NCBI GenBank assembly: GCA_016719885.1
Contig: JADJYF010000001.1
Coordinates: 124,001-188,000, forward strand
Direction: 5' to 3'
DNA length: 64,000 bases
DNA from: Pseudomonadota bacterium
Lineage (GTDB): Bacteria > Pseudomonadota > Gammaproteobacteria > Ga0077536
Shown piece by piece: positions 17,935-26,151 of the stretch. The stretch's first letter is position 1. Each line of letters begins with the position of its first letter. The notes beneath the pieces are model-generated. The model was not told where the DNA came from. It worked only from the letters and a program-made list of their open reading frames with translations, and ran no database searches. The translations under genes were made by a program, and so were the position numbers.

Positions 17935-18681
17935 TCAGGCGAGGTAGTCGTGCACCACCACGCCGTCTTCGAGGGTGAAATCGGTGTGGTAATAGAATCC
18001 GCCGGTCACTTCCTCGACCGGGATGTCGGCGAAGCGATCGGCCGGCGACAGGCCGAAGCGCAGCGTGGCCGGGCCCTTGTGCACTTCGCGGACGACGATG
18101 TTGGTGAGGGTGGTCGAGGTCAACTGGAACACCTCCGGCGGCGCGTCGTTGCTGACCGAGGGGATGAGCTTGCGGCTCACGTACTCGGCGCTGCCGCTGA
18201 CGTCGGCGGCGCTGCCGAAAGTCTTGAGTTGCATGGCCGCCTCGACCAGCAGGATGCCGCCGCGCTCGACCGTGCCACGCATCACGCCGTCGCTGGTTTC
18301 GAGCGCGACGCGGCCCATCTTCTTGGGAAAACCCCAGATCTCACGGCCACCGGCGGTGGCGATGTCGTTGTCGAGAATGAGATACAGACCGTAGTTCACC
18401 GGCCGGCCCTTGAAGGTCGCGAGCGCCGACATGTTGATCTCGTGGTAGTGGCCGAAACCGCTGGTGAAGAATTCGCTGATGGCGACGAACATGTGGCCGG
18501 ACTTGTCCGGCACCAGTGGCGCCGGCACCAATTTGCGCAGGACTTTCGGATCGGTGCGAAACGTCACCAGCAGCTGGCGGGTGTCACGGTATTCGTAAGG
18601 TGGCCGGCCGTAGAGCTCGGACAATTCGGGCATGCTGTAGGCCGGTTGCGCGCCGCGCGCGCTGCGTTTGCTCGCCATCAT
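17935..18681 (-). CDS. Acetoacetate decarboxylase family protein
   Basis: A 248-residue member of the ADC family. The Schiff-base lysine pair is present at 120-121 (EIWGFPKKMGRV), matching the catalytic and pKa-tuning lysines of clostridial acetoacetate decarboxylase. FVAISEFFTSGFGHYHEINM carries glutamates of the active site. Many family members are not decarboxylases but act on other keto or enol compounds. Two adjacent ATGs (18681 and 18678) follow a GAGGGGGAG; either may be used. The frame continues upstream to 18948, but that part is unlike the family. First gene of the ADC-methyltransferase-MetX-like unit. Confidence 0.87.
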   Translation of the reverse strand: MMASKRSARGAQPAYSMPELSELYGRPPYEYRDTRQLLVTFRTDPKVLRKLVPAPLVPDKSGHMFVAISEFFTSGFGHYHEINMSALATFKGRPVNYGLYLILDNDIATAGGREIWGFPKKMGRVALETSDGVMRGTVERGGILLVEAAMQLKTFGSAADVSGSAEYVSRKLIPSVSNDAPPEVFQLTSTTLTNIVVREVHKGPATLRFGLSPADRFADIPVEEVTGGFYYHTDFTLEDGVVVHDYLA

Positions 18682-18989
18682 CTCCCCCTCGTTGAAGTGG
18701 CGCCCGGCATGGCGCGCGGGCGGCCAAGTATAGCCGCAGCGCGTCGCGCATCGGAGACGTGGCGAGTGGGGAGGTAAGGTGCGCGGCGCGACGGTGGTGG
18801 TCTCGCCTTGCACGGCGCAAACCCCGTGACTATCTTGATGGCTCAGGATGAGCGATGCGTGGTCGCGGCCGCGGCCCATCGCCCACTCCCCTTGCCAGCC
18901 GCACCCCCCAAGGCGCTGGCACTCTGTGTTCTCGCTGCCGCGTGACATCCCCTGTTGCGCGGGCAGCGGGGCTTTGTCGAGACTTTCGT
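18682..18989. other. Intergenic region, nothing recognised
   Basis: About 308 bases between the divergently placed end of cbpM and the start of the acetoacetate decarboxylase-like gene. It must hold the promoter of the latter, but I see no clear -35/-10 pair, repeat or RNA. Open frames across it are GC-driven and lack family features. Confidence 0.5.
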
Positions 18990-19304
18990 TCAGCGTGTGC
19001 GCAGCCAGTTCAGCCGCTGGCGTCGCAAGTCTTTCAGTTCATCCAGCAAGGGCAGCACGAAGGCGACCGCCGCCCAGTTCAATTCGAGTTCGCGTTGCAG
19101 GCGCAGGGCGCGCTCGGCGCGCGCGAGACACGCGCCGGAAAATCGCCATTCGGGCGGGGCGGCGCCGATGGGTTCGAGGATGCCTTCGCGCACCATTTCC
19201 AACACCAGCGATTCGATCAGGCCGGTAGCGCTGCAGAATTCCGCCAGCGGAATGGCGCGTTCCTCGTCCAGCAGCCAGCAGGCGGCATGCAATTGTTCCA
19301 GCAT
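18990..19304 (-). CDS. cbpM: Chaperone modulator CbpM
   Basis: A 104-residue protein with the MerR-like helical fold of CbpM. LLDEERAIPLAEFCSATGLIESLVLEMVREGILEP is represented by PLAEFCSATGL and LVLEMVREGILEP, followed by the W-R-F and a long C-terminal helix (LRLQRELELNWAAVAFVLPL). CbpM binds the J-domain of CbpA and blocks its stimulation of DnaK. The gene begins 2 bases after the stop of cbpA, the usual arrangement. Confidence 0.9.
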   Translation of the reverse strand: MLEQLHAACWLLDEERAIPLAEFCSATGLIESLVLEMVREGILEPIGAAPPEWRFSGACLARAERALRLQRELELNWAAVAFVLPLLDELKDLRRQRLNWLRTR

Positions 19305-19306
19305 GA

Positions 19307-20242
19307 CTAGACCCTCATGGTGGCGCGCGGCGCCATCGGCATCAGGCGCTCCATTTCGCGATACAGCGCGCGTTGTTCTTCGGTGCGCGCCTCGGGCACC
19401 ACGATGGTCAGCACCACGTATTGATCGCCGGCCGGTTTGCCCGGCAGGCCGCGGCCCGCCAGGCGCAGCTTGCGGCCGGCCTGGGAGCCCGCCGGGATGT
19501 TCATTTCGACCTTGCCGCCCAAGGTCGGCACCACCACCTTGGCGCCGAGCGCCGCTTCCCAGGGCGTGAGCGGAAGTTCGAGATGGATGTCATGCCCTTC
19601 GGCATGGAACAGCGCGTGGGGCTCGAACTCGATCTCTAGGAATAAATCGCCGTTCGGCCCGCCGTTGAAGCCCGGCCCGCCCTGGCCGGTGAGGCGAATG
19701 CGTTGGCCGGCGACGACGCCCTTGGGGATCGTGACGTTGATGGTACGGGTCTTGTGGCGCACCTCGCCGCGCGCGTCCAGCTCTGGCTCGCTGAACGACA
19801 GGCTGCGCGTCGCGCCCTGGTAGGAGTCGGCAAGGCTGATGGCGATGCGCGTGCTGCGATCCTGACCGCGCATCTGGAAGGCGTCGCCGCGTGGCTGGTG
19901 CGCGCCGCCGCGCTGGCCGAAGATCGACGAGAAGAAATCGCTGAACTCCGCGCTGTCGCGGAAGCCCGCGCTCTGGTAGCTGAAGTTCGGGTCCTGGTCG
20001 GGTGGCGTGAAATCCTCGCCATGGCGCCAGTTGGGGCCGAGGCGATTGTAGGCGTCGCGCTTGTCGGCGTCCTTGAGGACTTCGTAGGCCTCCTGCACGT
20101 CCTTGAAGCGCGCCTCGCAGTCTTTCTCCTTGCTCACGTCCGGATGGTATTTGCGCGCGAGCTTGCGATAGGCGCGCTTGATGTCATCGCCGGAGGCGTC
20201 GCGGCTGACGCCCAGGGTTTCGTAATAGTCTTTGAACTGCAT
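19307..20242 (-). CDS. cbpA: DnaJ-like co-chaperone CbpA
   Basis: A 311-residue type II J-protein. The J-domain occupies residues 3-68 with the HPD motif (RKYHPDVSKE) and YEVLKDADKRDAYNRLG. A Gly/Phe-rich linker (FSDFFSSIFGQRGG) follows, then two C-terminal substrate-binding domains (TVTIPKGV-type strand at INVTIPKGVVAGQRIRL and ELPLTPWEAALGAKV). There is no CxxCxGxG zinc domain, which separates CbpA from DnaJ. The start at 20242 (MQFKDYYETLGV) is the conserved one; the frame runs on to 20284. It follows the PHA genes on the same strand with a 116-base gap. Confidence 0.93.
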   Translation of the reverse strand: MQFKDYYETLGVSRDASGDDIKRAYRKLARKYHPDVSKEKDCEARFKDVQEAYEVLKDADKRDAYNRLGPNWRHGEDFTPPDQDPNFSYQSAGFRDSAEFSDFFSSIFGQRGGAHQPRGDAFQMRGQDRSTRIAISLADSYQGATRSLSFSEPELDARGEVRHKTRTINVTIPKGVVAGQRIRLTGQGGPGFNGGPNGDLFLEIEFEPHALFHAEGHDIHLELPLTPWEAALGAKVVVPTLGGKVEMNIPAGSQAGRKLRLAGRGLPGKPAGDQYVVLTIVVPEARTEEQRALYREMERLMPMAPRATMRV

Positions 20243-20358
20243 GACTCGGCCCATGGCTGAAGATGGTCGCGAACACGCGCGCATGGTCCATGCCCGCGTT
20301 CGACCTCTATATGGGGCGAGGCGGCGCGCTCTTCAATGGCGCGCCGCGGGAGAGAGGC

Positions 20359-20955
20359 TCAGCCGCGACCGTAGGCGGCGCGCTGGGCGAGAAAGCTGCG
20401 CACGCTGCAGGCTTTCAGCAGCAGGTCGTGGTAATTGCCGTCGCGGTCCTTGACGTGGTCGCGCAGCAGCGCCTCGGGCTGGAAGCCGAGTTCCTGGAAC
20501 AGCACCCGTGCGCCTTCCTGGTCCGGCGTCATGCGCGCCAGCAGTTTTTCGATGTCGAGCGCCAGCGCGATGTTGAACGCCTCGCGCGCCAGCAGGCGAC
20601 CGAGACCGCGGCCACGGGTGCGGGTGGCGGTCGCCACGCGCAGGTCGGCGATGTGGCGCGTCCATTCGAGTTCGTTGAGGTTGATGGTCGAATAGCCGCA
20701 CACGCCCTGGTTGTCTTCCGCCAGCAGCGAGTAGATCACGCCGTCCTTGAGATCCTTCAACCAGCTGTCGATGCCGCTCTGGCGGGTGATGTCACGCCGC
20801 ATGTAGAGCGTGTCGTGCGACGGCAGTTCACGCGCGAATGCCATCAAGGCTTCGCCGTCGGCCGCGGTCATGGTCCGTATGCGATAGTCCTGACCGCCGA
20901 GCTTGGCGGTGATGGGGTAGTGCGCAAGCGCCTTGGCGACCGCTTCCCGACTCAT
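20359..20955 (-). CDS. GNAT family N-acetyltransferase
   Basis: A 198-residue acetyl-CoA-dependent acetyltransferase. YRIRTMTAADGEALMAFAREL starts the fold as YRIRTMTAADGEAL. Motif A is RTRGRGLGRLLAREAFN around residue 130 (the Arg/Gln-x-x-Gly-x-Gly pyrophosphate loop), preceded by LRVATATR, and motif B is represented by LFQELGFQPEALL. It begins 24 bases after phaC and is probably in the PHA operon. Whether it acetylates a protein or a small molecule is unknown; a role in PHA control is only a suggestion from position. Confidence 0.85.
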   Translation of the reverse strand: MSREAVAKALAHYPITAKLGGQDYRIRTMTAADGEALMAFARELPSHDTLYMRRDITRQSGIDSWLKDLKDGVIYSLLAEDNQGVCGYSTINLNELEWTRHIADLRVATATRTRGRGLGRLLAREAFNIALALDIEKLLARMTPDQEGARVLFQELGFQPEALLRDHVKDRDGNYHDLLLKACSVRSFLAQRAAYGRG

Positions 20956-20979
20956 CCTGTTCTCCTCATCGAAGGCCGT

Positions 20980-22074
20980 TCAGACGTCGCGCACGCTCAA
21001 CCAGCGGTCGAGCTGTGGCCACAGGCGGAATACGGCGTTGCCTCCGGCGACCAGGCTGACATGGCCGCCCTTCATGACGATTTCGTGCTTGTCCTGGCTG
21101 CCGATCAGCGGCAGCAGGTCCTGCGAGGCGGCGGCCGGCACGATGTGATCGTGCTGGGCGGCGACGTGCAGGAAGGGCACCTTGACGGCGCCGAGATCGA
21201 CGCGCTCGCCGCGCAGTGTAAGCGCGTTGTTGACGAATTTGTTGCCGACGATGAAATCCTTGACCAGGCTGCGCGCCAGCTCGCCCGGCACCGGCAGCTG
21301 GTCCACCGCCCAGCGGTCGAAGCGCAGGTGCGCCTTCACGAACGCATCGTTCTCGACATTGTTCAGGAGCTTCATCTGGTTGGCGCTGCGCTGCAAGGGG
21401 CGCAGCGCCTGCAGCGAGGTGTTGATGAAGTCGCCGGGGATGTTGCCCAGCTCCTTCACCAGCCTGTCGATATCGAACGACTTGGCCGTCATCCAGCGCT
21501 TGTACAGCTCCATGCCGTCGCCGTTCACGGGTGTCGTGAAACAGGCCAGGTTGCGCACCGCGCCGCCCGGGTGGAGAGCGGTGTACATGATGCTCAACAT
21601 GCCGCCCATGCAATAACCGACCAGCGTGACGTCCGCTTCGCCGCTGTCGCGCTGTACCGCCTCGATACAGCCGCCGAGCAGGTCGTTGACGTAATTGTCG
21701 AGCGACAGGTGGCTCTGGTCGCGGCGCGGCGCGGCCCATTCCAGCATGTAGACGTCATGCCCCTGCATCACCAGGTACTCGATGAGGCTCTGGCCCTTGG
21801 CGAGATCGAGGATGTAACCCTTGGCTACCGGTGACATCACGATCAGCACCGGCACGCGGTAGATCTCGTCCTGGGTCGGCAGGTAGTGGTACAGGCGCGC
21901 GGTTTCGTTGCTGTAGACCATCTCCTTGGGAGTCAGGCCGACATCGAGGTCGGACTCGGTCTGCGGCAGTGGCGCGAGGCCGGGGATGTTGCGCGCGATG
22001 GCGCGCTCCAGCGTGCGCCGGACGCTGGCTTCCAGGTCTTCCGAGGTGATATCGGCGCGAGCGGATGCGGTCAT
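20980..22074 (-). CDS. phaC: Class III polyhydroxyalkanoate synthase subunit PhaC
   Basis: A 364-residue PHA synthase, the length expected for class III/IV PhaC (class I and II are near 560-600). The lipase-like box has cysteine as nucleophile: Cys155 in LVGYCMGGML. Asp309 (VAAQHDHIVP) and His338 (MKGGHVSLVAG) complete the triad. It polymerises (R)-3-hydroxyacyl-CoA on the surface of PHA granules and needs a PhaE or PhaR partner. The short PhaE-like gene lies 18 bases upstream on the same strand. The phasin and a PadR regulator complete the locus. Confidence 0.95.
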   Translation of the reverse strand: MTASARADITSEDLEASVRRTLERAIARNIPGLAPLPQTESDLDVGLTPKEMVYSNETARLYHYLPTQDEIYRVPVLIVMSPVAKGYILDLAKGQSLIEYLVMQGHDVYMLEWAAPRRDQSHLSLDNYVNDLLGGCIEAVQRDSGEADVTLVGYCMGGMLSIMYTALHPGGAVRNLACFTTPVNGDGMELYKRWMTAKSFDIDRLVKELGNIPGDFINTSLQALRPLQRSANQMKLLNNVENDAFVKAHLRFDRWAVDQLPVPGELARSLVKDFIVGNKFVNNALTLRGERVDLGAVKVPFLHVAAQHDHIVPAAASQDLLPLIGSQDKHEIVMKGGHVSLVAGGNAVFRLWPQLDRWLSVRDV

Positions 22075-22092
22075 GACGGTTCCAGTCGGGCC

Positions 22093-22497
22093 TCAGGCGT
22101 CGAGGTTGGAGGCGGGTTTGCGCGTGCGCGGCGGTCGCACCGTGCCGCTGGCGGAGGCCGGCGCGGCGACGCCACCGGCGGCGAGACGCGCCATCTGGCT
22201 GCGCTGCTCGCGCAGTTCCACCTGGATCTGGTTGAGCGTATCTTCCATGTGCGCGAGCCTGTCGTTCATGTCCAGGATGTCACTGCGCGAGGGAATGTTG
22301 AGATTGGCCAGGTACTGCGCCATGGTCTCGCTGAACATGCGATGGGTGTGCAGCGCTTCCAGCGTGTAACGGCCCATGCCCTTGGAGAAGTGCTCGTCGC
22401 CCATCATTTCCGACAGGGCATCGCTCCAGGACTTTTCCGATTTGACGAACCATTCGCGCCACAGGCGGATGGGATCCATGCTGTCTTCTTTGGACAT
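22093..22497 (-). CDS. phaE: Short PhaE/PhaR-like PHA synthase subunit
   Basis: A 134-residue, mostly helical protein directly upstream of phaC. The segment YLANLNIPSRSDILDMNDRL followed by a coiled coil (MEDTLNQIQVELREQ) resembles the conserved C-terminal part of PhaE, where a proline-containing 'LP(S/T)R' turn precedes a helix. PhaE is usually around 350 residues and Bacillus PhaR around 200, so this is a strikingly small version. The tail (after residue 105) is Ala/Pro/Arg-rich and may bind granules or DNA. AAGGGGGG precedes the start. The call rests on position and this motif. Confidence 0.7.
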   Translation of the reverse strand: MSKEDSMDPIRLWREWFVKSEKSWSDALSEMMGDEHFSKGMGRYTLEALHTHRMFSETMAQYLANLNIPSRSDILDMNDRLAHMEDTLNQIQVELREQRSQMARLAAGGVAAPASASGTVRPPRTRKPASNLDA

Positions 22498-22528
22498 GGC
22501 TTACGCCCCCCTTCAGTTGATTTTTTAT

Positions 22529-23347
22529 TCAGGTGCGGTGCACTTGCTGCGCGAGCCGCGCCGCCACCGCGCGATACACGCTGTGATCGAACACCATGCC
22601 GATATGCGAGCAGTTGACCTCGGTATTCAGACGTCCGTCCTCTTCCAGGCAACTGGTCCAGTCGGCGATGCCGTCCTTGCGAGAATAGACCGCGAATTGC
22701 GCCACGCCACGGCTGCGCGGCGCGTTCATGTTGCGCACGAAGGCGCAGGTGCAATGGCCGGTACCGCAGGACGCATGCAGGTTGCGGCCGATCAGCGCGC
22801 CCTGCGCGAGCTTGAGCTTGTCCCAGATGCCGATGATGGCGGGATGGGCCTTGACCAACGAGCGGAACGGCGAGCCGAGGGTGATGACGCGGTCGATGAG
22901 TTCCGGCTCGTCCTGCACGAGGCTCTTGGCCAGCATGCCGCCGAGGCTGTGGCCGATGAGGTTGACGCGGTGCCCGGAACGGTCGGCCAGCGCGCGCAGG
23001 CGATGAGCGAGCTTGTTGGCGGTCTTGTCCGGGCAGTCGTTGTTCCAGGCAATGCGCGACAGCGAAGACTTGTAACCGATGCGTTTCAGCCAGCGATGCA
23101 TCTCCAGCATCATGAGATCGCCCGACATGAAGCCCGGGATCAGCAATACCGGCTGGCCCTTGCCGCGCGGCACGCCGACCCCGTAGTAGACCGGGCTCAA
23201 GCGCAGGCTGGCCCACTCGAGGCTCCAGCGCGCTTCCCGCCACAAGGGCGTGATGGACTGCTCGATGGCATCGTCGTAGGCAAACGCTTCGTCGAGCGTC
23301 TCGTCCGACGGCGCCGGCAGTTCGTTGATGGATTGTTCTGTGCTCAT
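22529..23347 (-). CDS. Alpha/beta hydrolase in the PHA locus
   Basis: A 272-residue esterase/lipase-like protein. QPVLLIPGFMSGDLMM holds the oxyanion region, Ser134 lies in LIGHSLGGMLAKSL, Asp in YSRKDGIADW and His in NCSHIGMVFD. There is a Cys-rich loop at residues 195-203 (CGTGHCTCAF). It lacks a signal peptide, so it acts inside the cell. It sits between the phasin and the PhaE-like gene in one run of minus-strand genes. An intracellular PHA depolymerase or a hydrolase of acyl precursors is possible, but the sequence does not show this. The start at 23347 is the first Met before the conserved part. Confidence 0.82.
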   Translation of the reverse strand: MSTEQSINELPAPSDETLDEAFAYDDAIEQSITPLWREARWSLEWASLRLSPVYYGVGVPRGKGQPVLLIPGFMSGDLMMLEMHRWLKRIGYKSSLSRIAWNNDCPDKTANKLAHRLRALADRSGHRVNLIGHSLGGMLAKSLVQDEPELIDRVITLGSPFRSLVKAHPAIIGIWDKLKLAQGALIGRNLHASCGTGHCTCAFVRNMNAPRSRGVAQFAVYSRKDGIADWTSCLEEDGRLNTEVNCSHIGMVFDHSVYRAVAARLAQQVHRT

Positions 23348-23420
23348 GACCTGGTCCGGGCTGCCTGCGGCGGCGCCACCCCGTGAGGTGGGCGCCGCCG
23401 CGCGACTCGCGACGCTCGCT

Positions 23421-23837
23421 CTACTTGGCCGCCGACGTCCACAGGTTGGTGAAATTCTCGAACGGCTTGCCGAAGGCCTTGCCCGACTCCAGCGCACGGC
23501 TGGCGGCGGCGCGCGCATCGGCGGCAATTTCGTTGTTGGTGCGATAGACGGTCTTGGCCAGTTCCAGCGCGCGCTCCTGGGCGCTGGTCAGGGAATGCAG
23601 GAACGCTTCGACGTTCTTGCCGTACTCGGTGGGCTGGGCGGCGAGGGTCTTGCCGAGGGTGAGGGCATCGCGCTGGCTGGCCAGCAGGTTCTCGACCAGC
23701 TGGTCGGTGACGCGCGCCGCGCGTTCGCGGGCGCTGCCGAGCGCTTCGGCGAAACGGGAGTGGCCGCTCTCGAGACGATCGAGGTAGGCGCTGGTGGTTT
23801 CGGAGAATTTCAGGGATTCGGGTTTCTTGCTTGCCAT
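23421..23837 (-). CDS. Phasin family protein (PHA granule coat)
   Basis: A 138-residue amphipathic helical protein of the phasin type. It has SAYLDRLESGHSRFAEALG and long heptad-like stretches (DQLVENLLASQRDALTLGK, then NEIAADARAAASRALESGK) and ends ENFTNLWTSAAK. Phasins coat PHA granules and limit their size. AGGAG lies 9 bases upstream of the ATG at 23837 and only 3 from the ATG at 23843, so the inner start is favoured. First gene of the PHA operon, divergent from the PadR regulator. The two palindromes in the shared promoter suggest joint control. Confidence 0.85.
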   Translation of the reverse strand: MASKKPESLKFSETTSAYLDRLESGHSRFAEALGSARERAARVTDQLVENLLASQRDALTLGKTLAAQPTEYGKNVEAFLHSLTSAQERALELAKTVYRTNNEIAADARAAASRALESGKAFGKPFENFTNLWTSAAK

Positions 23838-23885
23838 GGTCATGGGCTCCTGTGAGCGAAGGCGACCCTCGGGCCGCGTGATTTG

Positions 23886-23896
23886 TTGCAGTGCAA
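23886..23896. promoter_or_regulatory. Palindrome TTGCAGTGCAA in phasin leader
   Basis: A perfect palindrome around one central base. It lies where the phasin transcript should begin, about 3 bases past the probable phasin -10 (minus strand, TACAGT at 23899-23904). It shares the TTGCA/TGCAA half-sites with the second palindrome at 23922. A candidate operator for the divergent PadR protein. Confidence 0.5.
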
Positions 23897-23910
23897 AAAC
23901 TGTAATCGGT

Positions 23911-23939
23911 TTGACAGCTAGATGCAAGTTGCATATAGA
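23911..23939 (+). promoter_or_regulatory. Sigma-70 promoter of the padR gene
   Basis: TTGACA (23911-23916), 17-base spacer, TATAGA (23934-23939). The ATG of the PadR gene is at 23947, about 7 bases beyond the -10, so transcription should start at or next to the ATG and give a leaderless mRNA. No Shine-Dalgarno sequence precedes the ATG, which agrees. Confidence 0.7.
23922..23934. promoter_or_regulatory. Palindrome ATGCAAGTTGCAT, likely PadR operator
   Basis: A perfect 13-base palindrome lying between the -35 and -10 of the padR promoter and touching the -10. On the other strand its TTGCAT can serve as the -35 of the phasin promoter (17-base spacer to TACAGT). A repressor bound here would block both promoters. 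Confidence 0.6.
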
Positions 23940-23946
23940 TGGCCGC

Positions 23947-24348
23947 ATGTCGAAATCGAAACCGTCTCCAAATTCCGCCCCCGCATCCGCCACCGATGAG
24001 CCCGCCGCCGCCCCGGGCCACCCGACCGGCGACATGCTCAACGCCCAACTGCTGGCCATGCTCAAGGACTGGTCGGCCTATGGCTACGAACTCGCCCAGA
24101 AACTCGAGCAGGCCGGCTTCGGCAATTACAACAAGGGCACCGTCTACCGCGCCCTGCGCCAGATGGAGGGCCTCGGGCTGGTGTCGTCGATGTGGGATAC
24201 CAGCAGCGCGGGCCCGGCGCGCCGGATGTATTCCATGACCCAGGCGGGTAACCTGTTCCTCGACAACTGGTTGGCCCTGCTCAACCTGCACCGCGCCACG
24301 CTGGAGCGCTTCCTTGGCGGCTTCGGCGGCGGCGATTTCCGAAAGTAG
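23947..24348 (+). CDS. PadR family transcriptional regulator, probable PHA regulator
   Basis: A 133-residue winged-helix repressor. After a 30-residue Ala/Pro-rich leader, the PadR domain runs from about residue 33: QLLAMLKDWSAYGYELAQKL, NKGTVYRALRQMEGLGLV (recognition helix and turn) and the wing ARRMYSMTQAG. The ATG at 23947 fits a leaderless transcript from the promoter at 23911-23939. It is divergent from the phasin gene. In Bacillus, the PadR-like PhaQ represses phasin expression and is relieved by PHA; a similar role is inferred here from position. Confidence 0.85.
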   Translation: MSKSKPSPNSAPASATDEPAAAPGHPTGDMLNAQLLAMLKDWSAYGYELAQKLEQAGFGNYNKGTVYRALRQMEGLGLVSSMWDTSSAGPARRMYSMTQAGNLFLDNWLALLNLHRATLERFLGGFGGGDFRK

Positions 24349-24396
24349 CGCCGGGCGCGCGCCGCGCGACCCGTTGATCACCGTGCGAGCTCAACC

Positions 24397-26151
24397 ATGT
24401 CCGTCATCGTAGACAAGAATATCGACGTCACCCTGCGTGACGGCACGCGCCTGCGCGCCGACATCTACCGCCCCAACGACGGCGAGCGCCACCCGGTGCT
24501 GTTGCAGCGCACGCCCTACAACAAGGAGCTGTGGCCGATCACGGCCCTGACCCTGGATCCGCTGCGCGCGGCAGCGGCCGGCTACGCGGTGGTGATCCAG
24601 GACGTGCGCGCGCGCTGGGCCTCGGAAGGCGGGGTGTTCTTTCCCTATCGTGACGAAGGCGACGATGGTCACGACAGCGTGGCCTGGTGCGCCGCGCAGG
24701 ATTTCAGCAGCGGTCGCGTCGGCTGTTACGGGCTGTCGTACATGGGCGGCACTTCGTGGCTGGCGGCGCGTGGAGCCCATCCCGCGCTCGGCGCCATTTC
24801 GCCTACCACCGCGCCCAACGATTTCTGGCGCAACCACTTCTGGCGTGGCGGCGCGCTCAACCTCGGCACGCTGGCGATGTGGGCGCTGCGTGCCATCGGA
24901 CCGGCGGCGCTGATCCGCTCACGGCCGGACCCCGCGCAGTTCTTCGCACCGCTCACGCAGCTCATCGACGACGTCGACGCCTTCGCCGAGATCCTGCGCG
25001 CCTTGCCGCTGAGCCGCTTCGCGCCGGCGCGTCCCGACGATGAGCGCTTCGTGCCGTTCTTCCACGAGTTCCTGCGTCACCCGGTGCCGGACGCGCTGAC
25101 CCGTTCGCTGCTGTTCTCCGACGCGCACGCCAAGGTCAAGGTGCCAGCCCTCATCATCGCCGGCTGGCACGACCTGTTGCTGGCCGCCGATCTCGAACAC
25201 TTCGCCGGCATGCGCGCCAACGCCGGTTCGGAACTCGCGCGTCGCCATACCCGCCTGGTGATCGGCCCGTGGTCGCACGGCATGTTCCAGAACGTGGTCG
25301 GCGGCGTGGATTTCGGTTTTCGCGCCAATGGCCTGTTCCTCGATCTGAAGGAAGACCTCACGCGCCTGCAGCTGCGCTGGTTCGATCACTGGTTGAAGGA
25401 CATCGCCAACGGCGTGCGCGATGACGCGCCGGTCAAGCTGTTCGTGCAGGGCGCCAATCGCTGGCGCGACGAAGACCAGTGGCCGCCGCGTGGCGCGCAG
25501 CTGCTGCCACTGTACCTGCAGGGCGAGGCGGCGCTCGCCACGCAGCCGCCGCGCGCCGACCAGCCGCCATCGAGCTATGTCTACGATCCGAACGACCCGT
25601 GCCCGACTTGCGGTGGCAACCTCCTGATGCCCGCCCAGTACGGCGCCGGACCGCTGGACCAGGCGCCGCTGCTGGCGCGCCGCGACGTGCTGTGTTTCAC
25701 CTCGCCGCCGCTGGTCGAAAGTATCGAAATCATCGGCGCGGTGCAGGCCGAGCTGTTCGCCGCCACCTCCGGCGTCGATACCGACTGGATGGTCAAGCTG
25801 TGCGAAGTTCGCGCCGACGGCCGCAGCTTCAATATTTGCGACGGCGTGGTGCGCGCCTCGGTGCGGGACGGCCAGACGCGGCGCCTGCTCGAACCCGGCG
25901 CGGTCGAACGCTACGTCATCGACCTGTGGTCGACCGCCATCGAGATCCCGGCCGGTCATCGCCTGCGGGTGCTCATCACTTCCAGTGACTTCCCGCGTTA
26001 CGACCGCAATCCCAACACCGGCGAGCTGGCGCACGAGGCCACGCATCTCGACAGCGCCCTGCAGCGCGTGTTCCACGATGCGTCGCGCGCCTCGCGCCTG
26101 TTGCTGCCGGTGACGCGCGGCATCGGCGCCCTCGGCGGAGCGCGGCCGTGA
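24397..26151 (+). CDS. CocE/NonD family hydrolase (X-Pro dipeptidyl-peptidase S15 fold)
   Basis: A 584-residue serine hydrolase. The first domain has VTLRDGTRLRADIYRP and the nucleophile Ser114 (CYGLSYMGGTSW). The acid is in the segment HDLLLAADLEHF and the base His in IGPWSHGMF. The C-terminal jelly-roll domain (from about residue 420, with AVERYVIDLWSTAIEIPAGHR) is typical of cocaine esterase and glutaryl-acylase relatives. It should cleave an ester or amide in the cytoplasm, since no signal peptide is seen. Its TGA overlaps the GTG of the next hydrolase. Confidence 0.9.
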   Translation: MSVIVDKNIDVTLRDGTRLRADIYRPNDGERHPVLLQRTPYNKELWPITALTLDPLRAAAAGYAVVIQDVRARWASEGGVFFPYRDEGDDGHDSVAWCAAQDFSSGRVGCYGLSYMGGTSWLAARGAHPALGAISPTTAPNDFWRNHFWRGGALNLGTLAMWALRAIGPAALIRSRPDPAQFFAPLTQLIDDVDAFAEILRALPLSRFAPARPDDERFVPFFHEFLRHPVPDALTRSLLFSDAHAKVKVPALIIAGWHDLLLAADLEHFAGMRANAGSELARRHTRLVIGPWSHGMFQNVVGGVDFGFRANGLFLDLKEDLTRLQLRWFDHWLKDIANGVRDDAPVKLFVQGANRWRDEDQWPPRGAQLLPLYLQGEAALATQPPRADQPPSSYVYDPNDPCPTCGGNLLMPAQYGAGPLDQAPLLARRDVLCFTSPPLVESIEIIGAVQAELFAATSGVDTDWMVKLCEVRADGRSFNICDGVVRASVRDGQTRRLLEPGAVERYVIDLWSTAIEIPAGHRLRVLITSSDFPRYDRNPNTGELAHEATHLDSALQRVFHDASRASRLLLPVTRGIGALGGARP

